Assembly (NCBI RefSeq): GCF_002019765.1
Contig: NZ_KV917380.1
Location: forward strand, 1,507,858-1,571,857
Origin: Shouchella oshimensis
Lineage (GTDB): Bacteria; Bacillota; Bacilli; Bacillales; Bacillaceae_D
Length of the DNA: 64,000 nucleotides
Direction of reading: 5' to 3'
The number at the start of each line of letters is the position of its first letter. Positions within the stretch are counted from its first letter, which is position 1. The notes below the pieces were generated by a model. The model made no database searches. It was given only the letters and a program-made list of their open reading frames with translations, and had not been told where the DNA came from. Position numbers and translations under genes: made by a program. Positions 26,286 to 35,154 of the stretch are shown here, in pieces.

Positions 26286-27179
26286 TCATGCAATCCATTT
26301 CCAAAAAGTTCCATATTTGAACGGGACCGCCTCTACTTTTTGCTGAAGCATTAACGACTTTAATGAACGTTCGACCTCTTCAGGCGATTTATCAAGAACA
26401 GTAGCAATTTCTGAGGTTGCTAAAAATCCATAATGACAAAGGAATGCCTCCAAGTTTGGATGGGATGCTCGCTCAGGGGTAAAACCTAACATGTCTTCTA
26501 ATAGCTGCACGTATATGTGATAAGGGTAATGACCAGAAATTTTTATACCGGCTTCTTCAGAGTTGCCGTTAAAAAAAACGAGACTTGGTACAGATTCAAC
26601 ATCCATTTCTGATGTGGTCTGAATATCACATTGCAAGGCTTTTGTAGCAGTCTTAGAATGCAGGTCATCTAAAAAGATATCGACATCAAGTCCAGCTTCT
26701 TTAGAACATTGCTTTAAAATAGCTTCATCTGTCACGTTGCATTTTCGTAGAAACAATGCTTCTCGTAGTTTTCTTAGGAAGCGAAGACCAGCATGAGGTC
26801 CTTGAAGTTCTGCTGCTTTTACTGCGATATAGGCATTGTATGGATTAATATCCATTTTGTTTAATTCGACTTTACCTGCACAACACATCGTTGGATCCAG
26901 TTGTGTTTCATGTTTGTTTTTCTTTTTTAAAGAGCGATTAAAAGCGTTCCAATACGATAATTTCCCTGCTAAAAGAATTCTTACTTTAAAGTAATGACCA
27001 TATTCAATTTGAAACTTTTTTATAATCGGTTCAATTGTCCAACAATCATGGCAAAGTGGATCGATGAAGAAATAAATTTCAATCGGCTTTTTTAATGGCA
27101 ATTGCTCACGTGAATCGGAGATGCCACAAATACCCATTTCTTGATTACACTCTTCAAAGGAATGACGTTTAAGGTTCAT
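26286..27179 (-). CDS. yjbH: YjbH (SpxH), ClpXP adaptor for Spx degradation
   Basis: The protein has 297 residues: a DsbA-like thioredoxin fold with DPLCHDCW (CxxC) near residue 40 and a C-terminal winged-helix-like region (LATSEIATVLDKSPEEV). YjbH binds Spx and delivers it to ClpXP; disulfide or zinc status tunes this in B. subtilis. The N-terminal extension holds two further Cys. ATG at 27179 has AAAGGAG 7 bases upstream. It is followed closely upstream by yjbI, and the yjbI-yjbH order on the minus strand matches B. subtilis. Confidence 0.94.
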   Translation of the reverse strand: MNLKRHSFEECNQEMGICGISDSREQLPLKKPIEIYFFIDPLCHDCWTIEPIIKKFQIEYGHYFKVRILLAGKLSYWNAFNRSLKKKNKHETQLDPTMCCAGKVELNKMDINPYNAYIAVKAAELQGPHAGLRFLRKLREALFLRKCNVTDEAILKQCSKEAGLDVDIFLDDLHSKTATKALQCDIQTTSEMDVESVPSLVFFNGNSEEAGIKISGHYPYHIYVQLLEDMLGFTPERASHPNLEAFLCHYGFLATSEIATVLDKSPEEVERSLKSLMLQQKVEAVPFKYGTFWKWIA

Positions 27180-27196
27180 GGTACAACTCCTTTCTT

Positions 27197-27592
27197 TTAC
27201 CTTGGTGCGGATACGTGATTCACCATATGATGGGCGGTTAATGTAAGTCGCTGCATCATAAATTCACGAATTTCACCTGATAAATGCACGTCGTCCATCG
27301 CTTTTTCCATGCAAGCAAGCCATGCGTCCGCTTGTACAGGACTAATGACAAAAGGCATGTGACGGGCCCTCAGTCGCGGATGACCGTATTCCTCTGTATA
27401 TGCTTGTGGACCACCAAAAAATTGCGTTAAGAATTTTTTCTGCTTATCTTTTGTTTCTGTTAAATCGTCAGGAAATAAATGAGTTAAATCACTATGGTTT
27501 TTTACGTAGCCATAAAAAGCTTCAACGAGAGGATCTAGTGTTGCGTCTCCACCCATTAAAGCATAAGGGCTAGTTTTGTTTTGGTCAGGCAC
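27197..27592 (-). CDS. yjbI: YjbI, truncated hemoglobin (group II)
   Basis: The protein has 131 residues from GTG 27592. The group II signature is present: QFFGGPQAYTEEYGHPRLRARH-type core, with the proximal histidine in GHPRLR and a conserved aromatic pocket (Trp in ADAWLACM). Truncated hemoglobins bind O2 or NO. It is 17 bases upstream of yjbH, one operon; a role in protecting YjbH has been reported in related Bacillales. Confidence 0.93.
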   Translation of the reverse strand: MPDQNKTSPYALMGGDATLDPLVEAFYGYVKNHSDLTHLFPDDLTETKDKQKKFLTQFFGGPQAYTEEYGHPRLRARHMPFVISPVQADAWLACMEKAMDDVHLSGEIREFMMQRLTLTAHHMVNHVSAPR

Positions 27593-27696
27593 GGTTACCC
27601 TCGCTCCTTTTAAATCAATACCATATATCTATTGTAGCAACGTTTATCCAGTTGGGCAAATCATGTGTTTTAGAACGAGTGAAAAGGGTAATCATA

Positions 27697-27725
27697 TTGT
27701 CTAATTTTGGAGTTCCCTGTACAAT
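27697..27725 (+). promoter_or_regulatory. SigA promoter of yjbJ
   Basis: TTGTCT (27697-27702), 17 bases, TACAAT (27720-27725), 35 bases before the TTG start. Confidence 0.65.
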
Positions 27726-27760
27726 AGAAGAAAATGTTCGTGAAAAGTAGGTGAACAAGA

Positions 27761-28390
27761 TTGACTATTCATTTTTGGCCGCTAGCACAAGGCTATGATC
27801 GCATAAATACGAGCACAGTTCCAACCGTAACCACGGATCAAACTGATTTTAGCACGTTTTTGGCGACGGCGATGCAGCAAACATCTTCTGCGCAATCTTC
27901 TTCTTTATCGTTACCTTTTTTAATGCCATTATTTAATCAACAGTTAGAGCAGGTGCCTACACAAAGTGCTTCCTCTTCATCGACAAACGGTACTTCTTTT
28001 TCTGCAAACGCGCAAGCCTATATGCCTCTCATTGAACGGATTTCGAATGAATATCAAGTAGATCCAAAACTGACAATGGCGATCATCAAGCACGAGTCAA
28101 ACTTTAATGAAAAAGCGGTAAGTTCTGCTGGCGCGAGTGGATTGATGCAGCTTATGCCCGGAACTGCAAGAGGGCTTGGTGTGACATCTATATTTGATCC
28201 GGAACAAAATATTCGAGGCGGCGTCCGTTATATAAAAGACATGCTTAACCGTTACAACGGGAATGTATCTCTGGCACTAGCTGCCTATAATGCGGGTCCA
28301 GGGAACGTTGATAAATACAACGGAATACCGCCATTTAAAGAAACCCAAGCCTATGTACCGAAAGTAATGAATACGTACCAGCAAGCCTAA
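27761..28390 (+). CDS. yjbJ: YjbJ, lytic transglycosylase (SLT family)
   Basis: The protein has 209 residues. A Ser/Thr/Gln-rich N-terminal part (about 1-85) leads to a goose-type lysozyme/SLT domain: [15 protein letters not shown] with the catalytic Glu, [13 protein letters not shown], and [15 protein letters not shown]. In B. subtilis YjbJ (CwlQ) cuts peptidoglycan. No clear signal peptide is visible, so export may be non-classical, as discussed for such enzymes. TTG start at 27761 with AGGTG upstream. Confidence 0.9.
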   Translation: MTIHFWPLAQGYDRINTSTVPTVTTDQTDFSTFLATAMQQTSSAQSSSLSLPFLMPLFNQQLEQVPTQSASSSSTNGTSFSANAQAYMPLIERISNEYQVDPKLTMAIIKHESNFNEKAVSSAGASGLMQLMPGTARGLGVTSIFDPEQNIRGGVRYIKDMLNRYNGNVSLALAAYNAGPGNVDKYNGIPPFKETQAYVPKVMNTYQQA

Positions 28391-28394
28391 CAAC

Positions 28395-28431
28395 AAGGAA
28401 CCAAACGTTTCGTGCGCTTGGTTCCTTTTGT
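28395..28431. terminator. Bidirectional terminator between yjbJ and yjbK
   Basis: AAGGAACCAA and TTGGTTCCTT form a 10-bp stem around a 13-base loop, with T-rich ends. Confidence 0.8.
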
Positions 28432-28441
28432 TACGTACGAT

Positions 28442-29020
28442 TCAGTTATCGGTGAAGTGCGGAGAGGTTGAAAAGAAGCGAGCAACTTTATTAGCGGCAG
28501 GTTTACACGTTATTTGCTGTTGCGTTAACAGTTCTGTTAGTACTTCAACTGCTTGAGTCATTGAGGTACCTTCATATTCAATTTCATAATCTTCTTGATG
28601 ATTGTACTCACTGTGATCAAGACAAAGCAACCCGTCTTTATATGGATACGTAATTCGGTGTGTGATCAACTGACCATATGGATAAAATGAGGTCTGATTT
28701 GGAAGGAGGGATTGTATAGCTTTTTTTACAGACCCTTCAGGCAATGTCCCTGAACGTAATAAAGCATGATCCGCTTCTTTTAATTGTTGATGGGTTTCCA
28801 CCATTCCTTCATCTGTTTGTTGTTTTAACGTTAAAACAACTTTTCCTTCTTTCGTTCGAATGCGTAATGCAGCTTTTTCATGTTTTAAATGAAATGCAAC
28901 TGTATCGAAATACTCGTTCTGCTGAGTAATTGGTTTTTTCTCGCCGAGTACGTATTGGAATTGCTCGTATTCTTCTTTTGTCAGAAGAGATTTTGCTTCA
29001 TATTCCATTTCTGTTGTCAT
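28442..29020 (-). CDS. yjbK: YjbK, CYTH-domain protein
   Basis: The protein has 192 residues with the CYTH signature ExExK at the start (EMEYEAKSL) and alternating acid/basic strands (ALRIRTKEGKVVLTLKQQ). CYTH proteins hydrolyse triphosphates such as thiamine triphosphate or inorganic triphosphate; the specific substrate is not known here. It is divergent from yjbL as in B. subtilis. ATG at 29020 after AAAGGAGAGG. Confidence 0.92.
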   Translation of the reverse strand: MTTEMEYEAKSLLTKEEYEQFQYVLGEKKPITQQNEYFDTVAFHLKHEKAALRIRTKEGKVVLTLKQQTDEGMVETHQQLKEADHALLRSGTLPEGSVKKAIQSLLPNQTSFYPYGQLITHRITYPYKDGLLCLDHSEYNHQEDYEIEYEGTSMTQAVEVLTELLTQQQITCKPAANKVARFFSTSPHFTDN

Positions 29021-29084
29021 TATTCACCTCTCCTTTCGTTGCTTACACTCATCATGTGTGTTTTAGCTCTTATTTATGATAAGA

Positions 29085-29090
29085 TATAAT
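29085..29090 (+). promoter_or_regulatory. -10 element of the yjbL-yjbM-nadF-yjbO unit
   Basis: TATAAT, 29 bases before the yjbL ATG, with a weak -35 (TTTAGC) 17 bases upstream. Confidence 0.55.
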
Positions 29091-29119
29091 CGGAAAAAGA
29101 GGCAAGTTGGAGGGGTCAT

Positions 29120-29497
29120 ATGGAATATTTACATGTACAATCAATTGAGGTAGGGGACGACGTAACAACGGTCTATTTAGATCAGGAGGTAAGCGATCGT
29201 AGTGCCAATGACTTAAAGGATGGCGAGCGGATTTTAGTGGACTCTGATGAATTTGCATTTTTGTATATTATTGAAGATCATACAGGCTTCCATGGTATAC
29301 GGTTTGATGAACATGTTTGGCCTGATTTGAAGAGAGGTTATGAAAGCGACACAACCTTTTATTTGAAACTGAATGAAAGTACTCGTTTGACATTAGCACA
29401 GTTCAATGATGAAATGGCTTTTTTGTTAGAAAATATACAAGGGAATGGAAATTATGGAGAAGCATTTGAACTGGCAGTGAAGTCAGTGTTTGAATAG
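29120..29497 (+). CDS. yjbL: YjbL, conserved UPF0738-type protein
   Basis: The protein has 125 residues (B. subtilis 122). Acidic, beta-rich pattern, FAFLYIIEDHTGFHGI in the middle. No known function. It is the first gene of a four-gene unit with yjbM, nadF and yjbO, with 21 bases to yjbM. Confidence 0.87.
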   Translation: MEYLHVQSIEVGDDVTTVYLDQEVSDRSANDLKDGERILVDSDEFAFLYIIEDHTGFHGIRFDEHVWPDLKRGYESDTTFYLKLNESTRLTLAQFNDEMAFLLENIQGNGNYGEAFELAVKSVFE

Positions 29498-29518
29498 CGA
29501 AAAAGCAGGTGATGAAAA

Positions 29519-30142
29519 ATGGATTGGGATTCTTTCTTAACTCCTTATAAACAAGCGGTAGACGAGTTAAAAGTGAAACTAAAGGGAATTCGCGAGCAAT
29601 ATCAAAAAACATCTCTCCATACACCGATTGAATTTGTTACTGGCCGAGTAAAACCAATTTCTAGCATCTTAAATAAAGCAGAGCGAAAGCAAATCCCTCT
29701 TAACCGTTTAGGGGAGATGCAAGATATTGGCGGTGTTCGAATTGTCACCCAATTTGTAGAAGATATTGATAAGGTGATTGATTTAATCCGATCTCGAACG
29801 GATTTTGTCATCGTCTCTGAACGTGATTATATAAAAGAAAAGAAACCAAGTGGGTATCGTTCCTACCACATGATGCTCCAGTATCCTGTTCATACGATTA
29901 AGGGTAGAGAAAATGTCATTGTCGAATTGCAAATTCGAACAATGTCGATGAACTTTTGGGCAACGATTGAGCACTCATTACGCTATAAATACAGTGGAGA
30001 GATCCCTGATGATATTAACATGCGATTGCAACGAGCGTCTGAAGCTGCATTTTGGCTAGATGAGGAAATGTCAATTATACGGGATGAAGTTCAAGAGGCG
30101 CAGCGGATCATTACCGCAAAACAACGCCAAAATAGAGGATAG
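29519..30142 (+). CDS. yjbM: YjbM (SasB/RelQ), small alarmone synthetase
   Basis: The protein has 207 residues and synthesises (p)ppGpp without the HD hydrolase domain of Rel. RelA/SpoT synthetase signatures: [23 protein letters not shown] and [27 protein letters not shown]. In B. subtilis SasB is a tetramer allosterically stimulated by pppGpp. Its gene is followed at 17 bases by NAD kinase, as in B. subtilis and Listeria. Confidence 0.95.
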   Translation: MDWDSFLTPYKQAVDELKVKLKGIREQYQKTSLHTPIEFVTGRVKPISSILNKAERKQIPLNRLGEMQDIGGVRIVTQFVEDIDKVIDLIRSRTDFVIVSERDYIKEKKPSGYRSYHMMLQYPVHTIKGRENVIVELQIRTMSMNFWATIEHSLRYKYSGEIPDDINMRLQRASEAAFWLDEEMSIIRDEVQEAQRIITAKQRQNRG

Positions 30143-30158
30143 GCAGGAGGCTAATGGC

Positions 30159-30959
30159 GTGAAGTTCTCAGTTGCTTCGAGGGGGGATAACCTTTCGAAT
30201 GAATTATGTGAGTCAATGAAAAAAAAGTTACTTAAAGCAGATTTACTTCTTGATCATGAAGAACCGGATATTGTTATTACTGTAGGTGGAGATGGCACAT
30301 TACTTGAAGCGTTTCATTTATATGCACACCGATTAGAAGAAACTGCTTTTGTAGGTATACATACAGGGCATCTTGGTTTTTATGCAGACTGGGTACCAGA
30401 AGAGGCTGACCACCTAGTCACACATATTATTAAAACGCCTTATCAAATTGTTGAGTACCCTTTATTAGAAGTGGTGATACGATATCGAGATGGACGAGCT
30501 TCAAGGCGCTACTTAGCGTTAAATGAATCAACGATTAAAAGTTCAGAAGGATCTCTAGTATGTAACGTCGAAATAAAAGGCGAGGTATTTGAAACATTTA
30601 GAGGAGACGGCCTCTGTATGTCGACGCCTTCAGGAAGCACAGCATATAATAAAGCGTTAGGTGGTGCTATTTTGCATCCATCCTTAGCATCGATTCAGCT
30701 ATCTGAAATGGCTTCAATTAACAATCGCGTTTATCGTACGTTAGGTTCCCCACTTGTGTTGCCTCAGCACCATACGTGCTTATTGAAATTGTTAAATGAT
30801 GTATCTGTTCAAGTAACGATTGATCATTTTAATGTGCCAAATTATGAAGAAAACGTTGACACTGTTCAATGTCGAGTAGCGGAAGAAAAAGTCCGTTTTG
30901 CACGCTTTCGTCCGTTTCCGTTTTGGAAGCGAGTGAAGGAGTCGTTCATCAGTGAATAA
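30159..30959 (+). CDS. nadF: NAD kinase
   Basis: The protein has 266 residues from GTG 30159, which follows AGGCAGGAGG by 8 bases. An ATG further upstream would overlap yjbM and is rejected. Motifs: [11 protein letters not shown] (GGDGT, ATP/NAD binding), ALNESTI (NE) and [12 protein letters not shown]. Phosphorylates NAD to NADP. It overlaps yjbO by 8 bases. Confidence 0.95.
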   Translation: MKFSVASRGDNLSNELCESMKKKLLKADLLLDHEEPDIVITVGGDGTLLEAFHLYAHRLEETAFVGIHTGHLGFYADWVPEEADHLVTHIIKTPYQIVEYPLLEVVIRYRDGRASRRYLALNESTIKSSEGSLVCNVEIKGEVFETFRGDGLCMSTPSGSTAYNKALGGAILHPSLASIQLSEMASINNRVYRTLGSPLVLPQHHTCLLKLLNDVSVQVTIDHFNVPNYEENVDTVQCRVAEEKVRFARFRPFPFWKRVKESFISE

Positions 30960-31893
30960 AAAGGAATTAAACTGGCGCGTTAGTCAAAGTGAGGCAAATC
31001 TCTCACTGCGCGCTTTTTTACGTGAAGAAAAGCAGCTCTCCAAACGGTTACTGTCTGCGATAAAATTTCAAGGTGGTGAGATCTATCTGAACGATGAGCC
31101 AGTCACCGTTAGAGCAAATGTGAACGAAGGGGATCACGTGCGAATACGTCTTCCTATTGAGCAAGTAAGTTCATCTTTAAAGCCACAGAAAATGGCTCTC
31201 ACCATTCACTATGAAGATACAGACCTTCTCGTAGTAGAAAAACCGGCTCTGGTGGCAACGATTCCTTCCCATGATCATCCAGATCATACATTAGCGAATG
31301 CGGTGTTGAACTATTATCAAGAACAAGACATTGCTGCAACTTTTCATGCGGTTAATCGATTAGATCGTGGAACGAGTGGTTTACTAATGATTGCGAAACA
31401 TCGCTATGCTCACGATCTTCTTTCTAAAGCACAGCAACAAGGCGAATTAAAGCGCTATTATACAGCATTAGTCACGGGTGTATCGACATTAGAAGGGCTG
31501 ATAAACGCACCAATAGGTCGCAAAGCCTCAAGCATTATCGAAAGAGAAGTAAGGGCTGATGGCAAGCCAGCTCTTACCTATTACAGACGATTGGCCAGCA
31601 ATGGGAAAGAAAGCCTCCTTCAGCTTGAATTGCAAACAGGAAGAACACATCAAATACGTGTGCACCTTCAGTCGATTGGCTTGCCCCTTCTAGGAGATGG
31701 CTTATATGGTGGTGATCAGCAGTTTTTTACTCATCAAGCGTTGCATTGCTATCAGCTAGCATTTACACAACCTCTAACTGGAGAAAGGTATGTGATAAAA
31801 AGTGCCCTCCCTAAAGATTGGAAGAACCGTTGCGCTGATATGACGATAGACGATGCGAATCAAGATTTTTTACCTTCTATGCTAGTTGACTGA
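30952..31893 (+). CDS. yjbO: YjbO, RluA-family pseudouridine synthase
   Basis: The protein has 313 residues from GTG 30952. A short S4-like N-terminal part ([19 protein letters not shown]) precedes the RluA catalytic domain with [14 protein letters not shown], which carries the catalytic Asp, and [13 protein letters not shown]. It modifies uridines in rRNA or tRNA; the exact site is unknown. Translationally coupled to nadF. Confidence 0.93.
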   Translation: MNKKELNWRVSQSEANLSLRAFLREEKQLSKRLLSAIKFQGGEIYLNDEPVTVRANVNEGDHVRIRLPIEQVSSSLKPQKMALTIHYEDTDLLVVEKPALVATIPSHDHPDHTLANAVLNYYQEQDIAATFHAVNRLDRGTSGLLMIAKHRYAHDLLSKAQQQGELKRYYTALVTGVSTLEGLINAPIGRKASSIIEREVRADGKPALTYYRRLASNGKESLLQLELQTGRTHQIRVHLQSIGLPLLGDGLYGGDQQFFTHQALHCYQLAFTQPLTGERYVIKSALPKDWKNRCADMTIDDANQDFLPSMLVD

Positions 31894-31912
31894 TAAATAA
31901 TGTGATAAACTA

Positions 31913-31929
31913 TTAGTACCTGATAATAA
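31913..31929. promoter_or_regulatory. FapR operator upstream of fabI
   Basis: TTAGTA-N5-TAATAA, one mismatch from the perfect repeat found before fabH. It lies 18 bases before the fabI start and downstream of a TTGACT (31886-31891) that may be the -35. Confidence 0.78.
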
Positions 31930-31947
31930 AAAATGGAGGATTTACAG

Positions 31948-32727
31948 ATGAAATCAATTGATTTGACTGGACGTACATATGTAGTAATGGGTGTTGCGAA
32001 TAAGCGAAGCATTGCATGGGCAATTGCGCGATCGCTAGATGAAGCAGGAGCAAAGCTCGTATTTACATACGCAGGGGAACGATTAGAAAAAAATGTAAAG
32101 ACATTAGCTGAATCCCTTGAAGGAGAGCATCTTGTTCTTCCTTGTGATATTTCAAGTGACGAAGAAATTGATGCAACGTTTAACGACATTAAAGAACAAG
32201 TTGGAGCCATTTCTGGTGTTGCGCACTGTATTGCTTTCGCCAATAAAGAAGAATTAGAAGGGGAGTATTTAAACGTTACCCGTGATGGCTATCTTTTGGC
32301 TCAAAATATTAGTGCATATTCATTAACGGCTGTTTGTAAGGCTGCGCGTCCGCTTATGACAGAAGGTGGAAGCGTCATGACGTTAACGTACTTAGGTGGC
32401 GAGCGTGTTGTGAAAAATTACAATGTGATGGGCGTAGCGAAAGCGGCACTTGATGCAAGTGTAAAATATTTAGCAAATGATTTAGGAAAAGACGGTATTC
32501 GTGTGAATGCTATTTCAGCTGGACCGATTCGTACTCTTGCTGCAAAAGGAATTGGCGGTTTTAATGATGTTTTAAGAGAAATTGAAGAAAAAGCACCATT
32601 ACGTAAAACGACGACACAGGAAGAGGTTGGAGACACAGCTCTGTTTCTTGCTAGCGATCTATCTCGTGGCATTACAGGGGAAATCATTCACGTAGATGGC
32701 GGTTATAGCACACTATCTCTTGTTTAA
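31948..32727 (+). CDS. fabI: Enoyl-ACP reductase (FabI, NADH type)
   Basis: Last reductive step of each fatty acid elongation cycle; 259 residues from ATG 31948, 8 bases after GGAGG (an ATG at 31933 would overlap that site). SDR motifs of FabI: GVANKRSIAW, the catalytic tyrosine in NYNVMGVAKAAL (Y-x6-K spacing) and GPIRTLAAKGI. The target of triclosan in other bacteria. B. subtilis also has FabL; that gene is not in this window. Confidence 0.96.
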   Translation: MKSIDLTGRTYVVMGVANKRSIAWAIARSLDEAGAKLVFTYAGERLEKNVKTLAESLEGEHLVLPCDISSDEEIDATFNDIKEQVGAISGVAHCIAFANKEELEGEYLNVTRDGYLLAQNISAYSLTAVCKAARPLMTEGGSVMTLTYLGGERVVKNYNVMGVAKAALDASVKYLANDLGKDGIRVNAISAGPIRTLAAKGIGGFNDVLREIEEKAPLRKTTTQEEVGDTALFLASDLSRGITGEIIHVDGGYSTLSLV

Positions 32728-32732
32728 TCTTT

Positions 32733-32763
32733 AAAGCGACCGAAGTGATTGGTCGCTTTTTTC
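32733..32763 (+). terminator. Terminator after fabI
   Basis: AAAGCGACC and GGTCGCTTT form a 9-bp stem with a 9-base loop, then T run. Confidence 0.88.
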
Positions 32764-32833
32764 TTTTATACAAGCCCTGTTTTCATATCTTCTTTTCTTT
32801 ATTCATATGCATAAAGAAGAGGAGGAGTGGGAA

Positions 32834-33160
32834 ATGACGTGGTTTGAATGGTTGATTTTAATATTAGCAACAGCAAGAATGACAAGGCTCTTCGTAACGG
32901 ACGACATTATGGAATGGTTTCGCAACCCTTTTATTCAGTTAAAAGAAGAAGATGGAACCTTGTACGCCTATCCGAAAGGGAAAGGTGTACGTAAATTTAT
33001 TGGCTCTTTGCTATCGTGTTATTGGTGCACGAGTGTATGGGTAGCCGTATTCTTTTTTATTGGTTTTTGGTTCCTACCAAGCGTCTTTTTTCCGATTTTC
33101 CTTTGTCTCAGCATTGCATATGGAGCTGCTTTCGTTGAGTCCGTCTCAAGAAGGATGTAA
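32834..33160 (+). CDS. DUF1360-type small membrane protein (sporulation-associated family)
   Basis: The protein has 108 residues from ATG 32834, 6 bases after GAGGAGGAG. Start LILATARMTRLFVTDDIMEW, then the conserved GSLLSCYWCTSVWVA with a CxxC and two hydrophobic spans. This matches the DUF1360 family (for example YngL of B. subtilis) as I recall it. It is followed after 3 bases by a glycosyltransferase and begins the spore-surface block. It lies just after fabI, where B. subtilis has cotO. Confidence 0.75.
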   Translation: MTWFEWLILILATARMTRLFVTDDIMEWFRNPFIQLKEEDGTLYAYPKGKGVRKFIGSLLSCYWCTSVWVAVFFFIGFWFLPSVFFPIFLCLSIAYGAAFVESVSRRM

Positions 33161-33163
33161 TTC

Positions 33164-34225
33164 ATGTACACTCTTCTTGTACATCATAACGGTGGCGGGG
33201 GCGTCAGTCAGTATATCCAAACACGATTGAATGGCAAGACGATTGAATGCTTTACAACGACACGCCAGTTCTGGCTTGTATGGAACAATAGAAAAAAGGA
33301 GATCTATTCATCCATTTATGCGCTTATGAACCGATTAAAAAAGCTGACCATTAAAAAAATTGAGCTACACCATTTATGGGGGTTTTCACTTGGCGACATG
33401 AAGCTACTGTTGCGTACCCTTGATTGTCCATATACCGTCTATCTTCATGATTTTTTTGGGGTTTGTCCAAATGTTTTTTTTATCAATCATAAACAGCGCT
33501 ATTGTGAGATGGAAAAAGATAGTTCGGTCTGCGAGGGCTGCGTAACAGAAACAGCAAACAGGCCTATTTTGATTAAAGCAGGAGGTGCTTCTTTTACAGT
33601 CGATAAATGGAGAAATTTTTACTACACCCTCTATAAAGAAGCAGCTGCCATTGTTGCACCAAGCGTCTCTACAAAAGAGATGTATCTAGCCTATTTTCCT
33701 GATATACACATTACCGTTACTCCTCACTCACTATCCCATTTGAAACAAAGCGTGATTCGAAAGCATAATCAGCAGAACCATAAGGAACTCAGGCTTGGTT
33801 TTCTTGGTAACGTCTTCTTACATAAGGGAGAGGTTGTAGTAGCTCAACTATTAGATCATCTTGAGCAAGCTCCCCTTCCGTTAGCGCTCTATTCTTATGG
33901 GGATCTCGCTTTAACATTAAAGCAACGAAGAAAAATAGTAGAGCGTGGCCCTTATAATGGCGACAATTTAGAAGAAATGTTACGAAAAGATCAAATTGAT
34001 GTAATCTGTATTCCGTCTGTCGTTCCAGAAACCTTTTCCTTTACTACACATGAGGCAATGACGTTAGGTTATCCAGTTCTTACTTTCAATTTAGGTGCAC
34101 AAGCCGAAGCGGTTAAAACCATGGGGAGAGGGTGGCTCGTAGATGAAATCTCAGGAGTCGCACTTTATGATCAGCTAAAAAAACAATGCTTATCAAAAGA
34201 AGAGCTTAATTCTTACGAAGAGTAA
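33164..34225 (+). CDS. Glycosyltransferase (GT4-like, GT-B fold)
   Basis: The protein has 353 residues. The C-terminal half shows a GT-B nucleotide-sugar domain: LRLGFLGNVFLHKGEVV, and PSVVPETFSFTTHEAMTLGYPVL, which holds the conserved E-x7-E region. The N-terminal part begins with a short HHNGGGGVSQ loop. It is cotranscribed with the DUF1360 gene. The last 13 bases overlap the convergent cgeB-like gene. Sugar and acceptor are unknown; a spore glycan is likely from context. Confidence 0.85.
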   Translation: MYTLLVHHNGGGGVSQYIQTRLNGKTIECFTTTRQFWLVWNNRKKEIYSSIYALMNRLKKLTIKKIELHHLWGFSLGDMKLLLRTLDCPYTVYLHDFFGVCPNVFFINHKQRYCEMEKDSSVCEGCVTETANRPILIKAGGASFTVDKWRNFYYTLYKEAAAIVAPSVSTKEMYLAYFPDIHITVTPHSLSHLKQSVIRKHNQQNHKELRLGFLGNVFLHKGEVVVAQLLDHLEQAPLPLALYSYGDLALTLKQRRKIVERGPYNGDNLEEMLRKDQIDVICIPSVVPETFSFTTHEAMTLGYPVLTFNLGAQAEAVKTMGRGWLVDEISGVALYDQLKKQCLSKEELNSYEE

Positions 34226-34238
34226 GAGTTAAGCTCTT
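34201..34238. terminator. Bidirectional terminator inside two convergent stops
   Basis: AGAGCTTAATTCTTAC pairs with its near-complement (one mismatch), so the hairpin covers the last codons of both convergent glycosyltransferase genes. Confidence 0.8.
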
Positions 34239-35154
34239 TATAAAGTTGCTGAGCTCGGTGTGAAAACGTATGCTCTGATACCCTTTTATAACTTAAAAGA
34301 GCGTACTGATTACGAACGTCATCGTTTTCTACCAGTTCTTGAAGTTGTGTCCGTAAGGTTTCTTGATTTGTAAACGTAGCAATTTCCGCTGCTGAAAAGA
34401 AATCTCGAATCCCGCTTCGATATTCACTAAGCTGGCAGGTTGCAGTAGCAGCAATTTCAAATGTACGATTGTTTATACTTTTCGCTTCGATTTCTTTGCT
34501 CCCACTTCGATAACTATTTAAAACAATATTCGATTGACGATAGAGGGTGCCTACCTTTTCAGGTGGTAACCAAGTGGCAATGTGGTCGAATTTTGAGGGC
34601 AGGTCATCTTTCTGCCAAGGACCGACAACGGCTACCTTTAAAGAAAAGTGCTCTTCAATTTGCTTTAACCACATTATTCGACTTTCATATGGATAGCCGA
34701 CAAACGCAAGGTCATATTGTGGAGTGTCGTTACCCTTTGCAGGATAAAACGATTGATCATCGTAGCCAAGAGGCACATAGCTAACAGAAATAGGTGTAGA
34801 ACGTTCCTTGTAAAATGCAGTGGACCCAGATTCAACAGACCACGCTACTGTAGCGAATGTGAGAACATCTAGTGATGAAGTGGTGTGGTAAGGCTCTTCT
34901 GTTAACCAAACTGCTAACGGAGGGAGCTTATTTGCATGAAAAAGCGCTTTATCTTTAGCTGAAAAAAAATAACCATTAAATGTGATGATCCAATTGATCT
35001 GGTTTTGTCGACAATACCGAACCAACGACTGACTATTACAGGCAATGTATGATTGGGTGTAAACAGTAGCAAATGCCGTTAACCCTTTTTTTAGTGCATG
35101 TTCAAAAAAATGATAGACTCCTCCCGAAGGAGATGTAAGTAATAAAACATTCAT
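34213..35154 (-). CDS. CgeB-like glycosyltransferase (spore maturation type)
   Basis: The protein has 313 residues. N-terminal half resembles the DUF3880/CgeB region (MNVLLLTSPSGGVYHFFEHALKKG), and the C-terminal half the Glyco_trans_1_2 domain with EIEAKSINNRTFEIAATATCQLSEYRSG. In B. subtilis CgeB acts late in sporulation on the spore surface under SigK and GerE. It overlaps the upstream coiled-coil gene by 4 bases, so the two are translationally coupled. Confidence 0.83.
   Translation of the reverse strand: MNVLLLTSPSGGVYHFFEHALKKGLTAFATVYTQSYIACNSQSLVRYCRQNQINWIITFNGYFFSAKDKALFHANKLPPLAVWLTEEPYHTTSSLDVLTFATVAWSVESGSTAFYKERSTPISVSYVPLGYDDQSFYPAKGNDTPQYDLAFVGYPYESRIMWLKQIEEHFSLKVAVVGPWQKDDLPSKFDHIATWLPPEKVGTLYRQSNIVLNSYRSGSKEIEAKSINNRTFEIAATATCQLSEYRSGIRDFFSAAEIATFTNQETLRTQLQELVENDDVRNQYALLSYKRVSEHTFSHRAQQLYKELNSYSS

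Noticed and set aside
30060-30158. Upstream ATG for NAD kinase
   Set aside because: It overlaps yjbM by 83 bases and lacks a ribosome site; GTG 30159 has AGGCAGGAGG.
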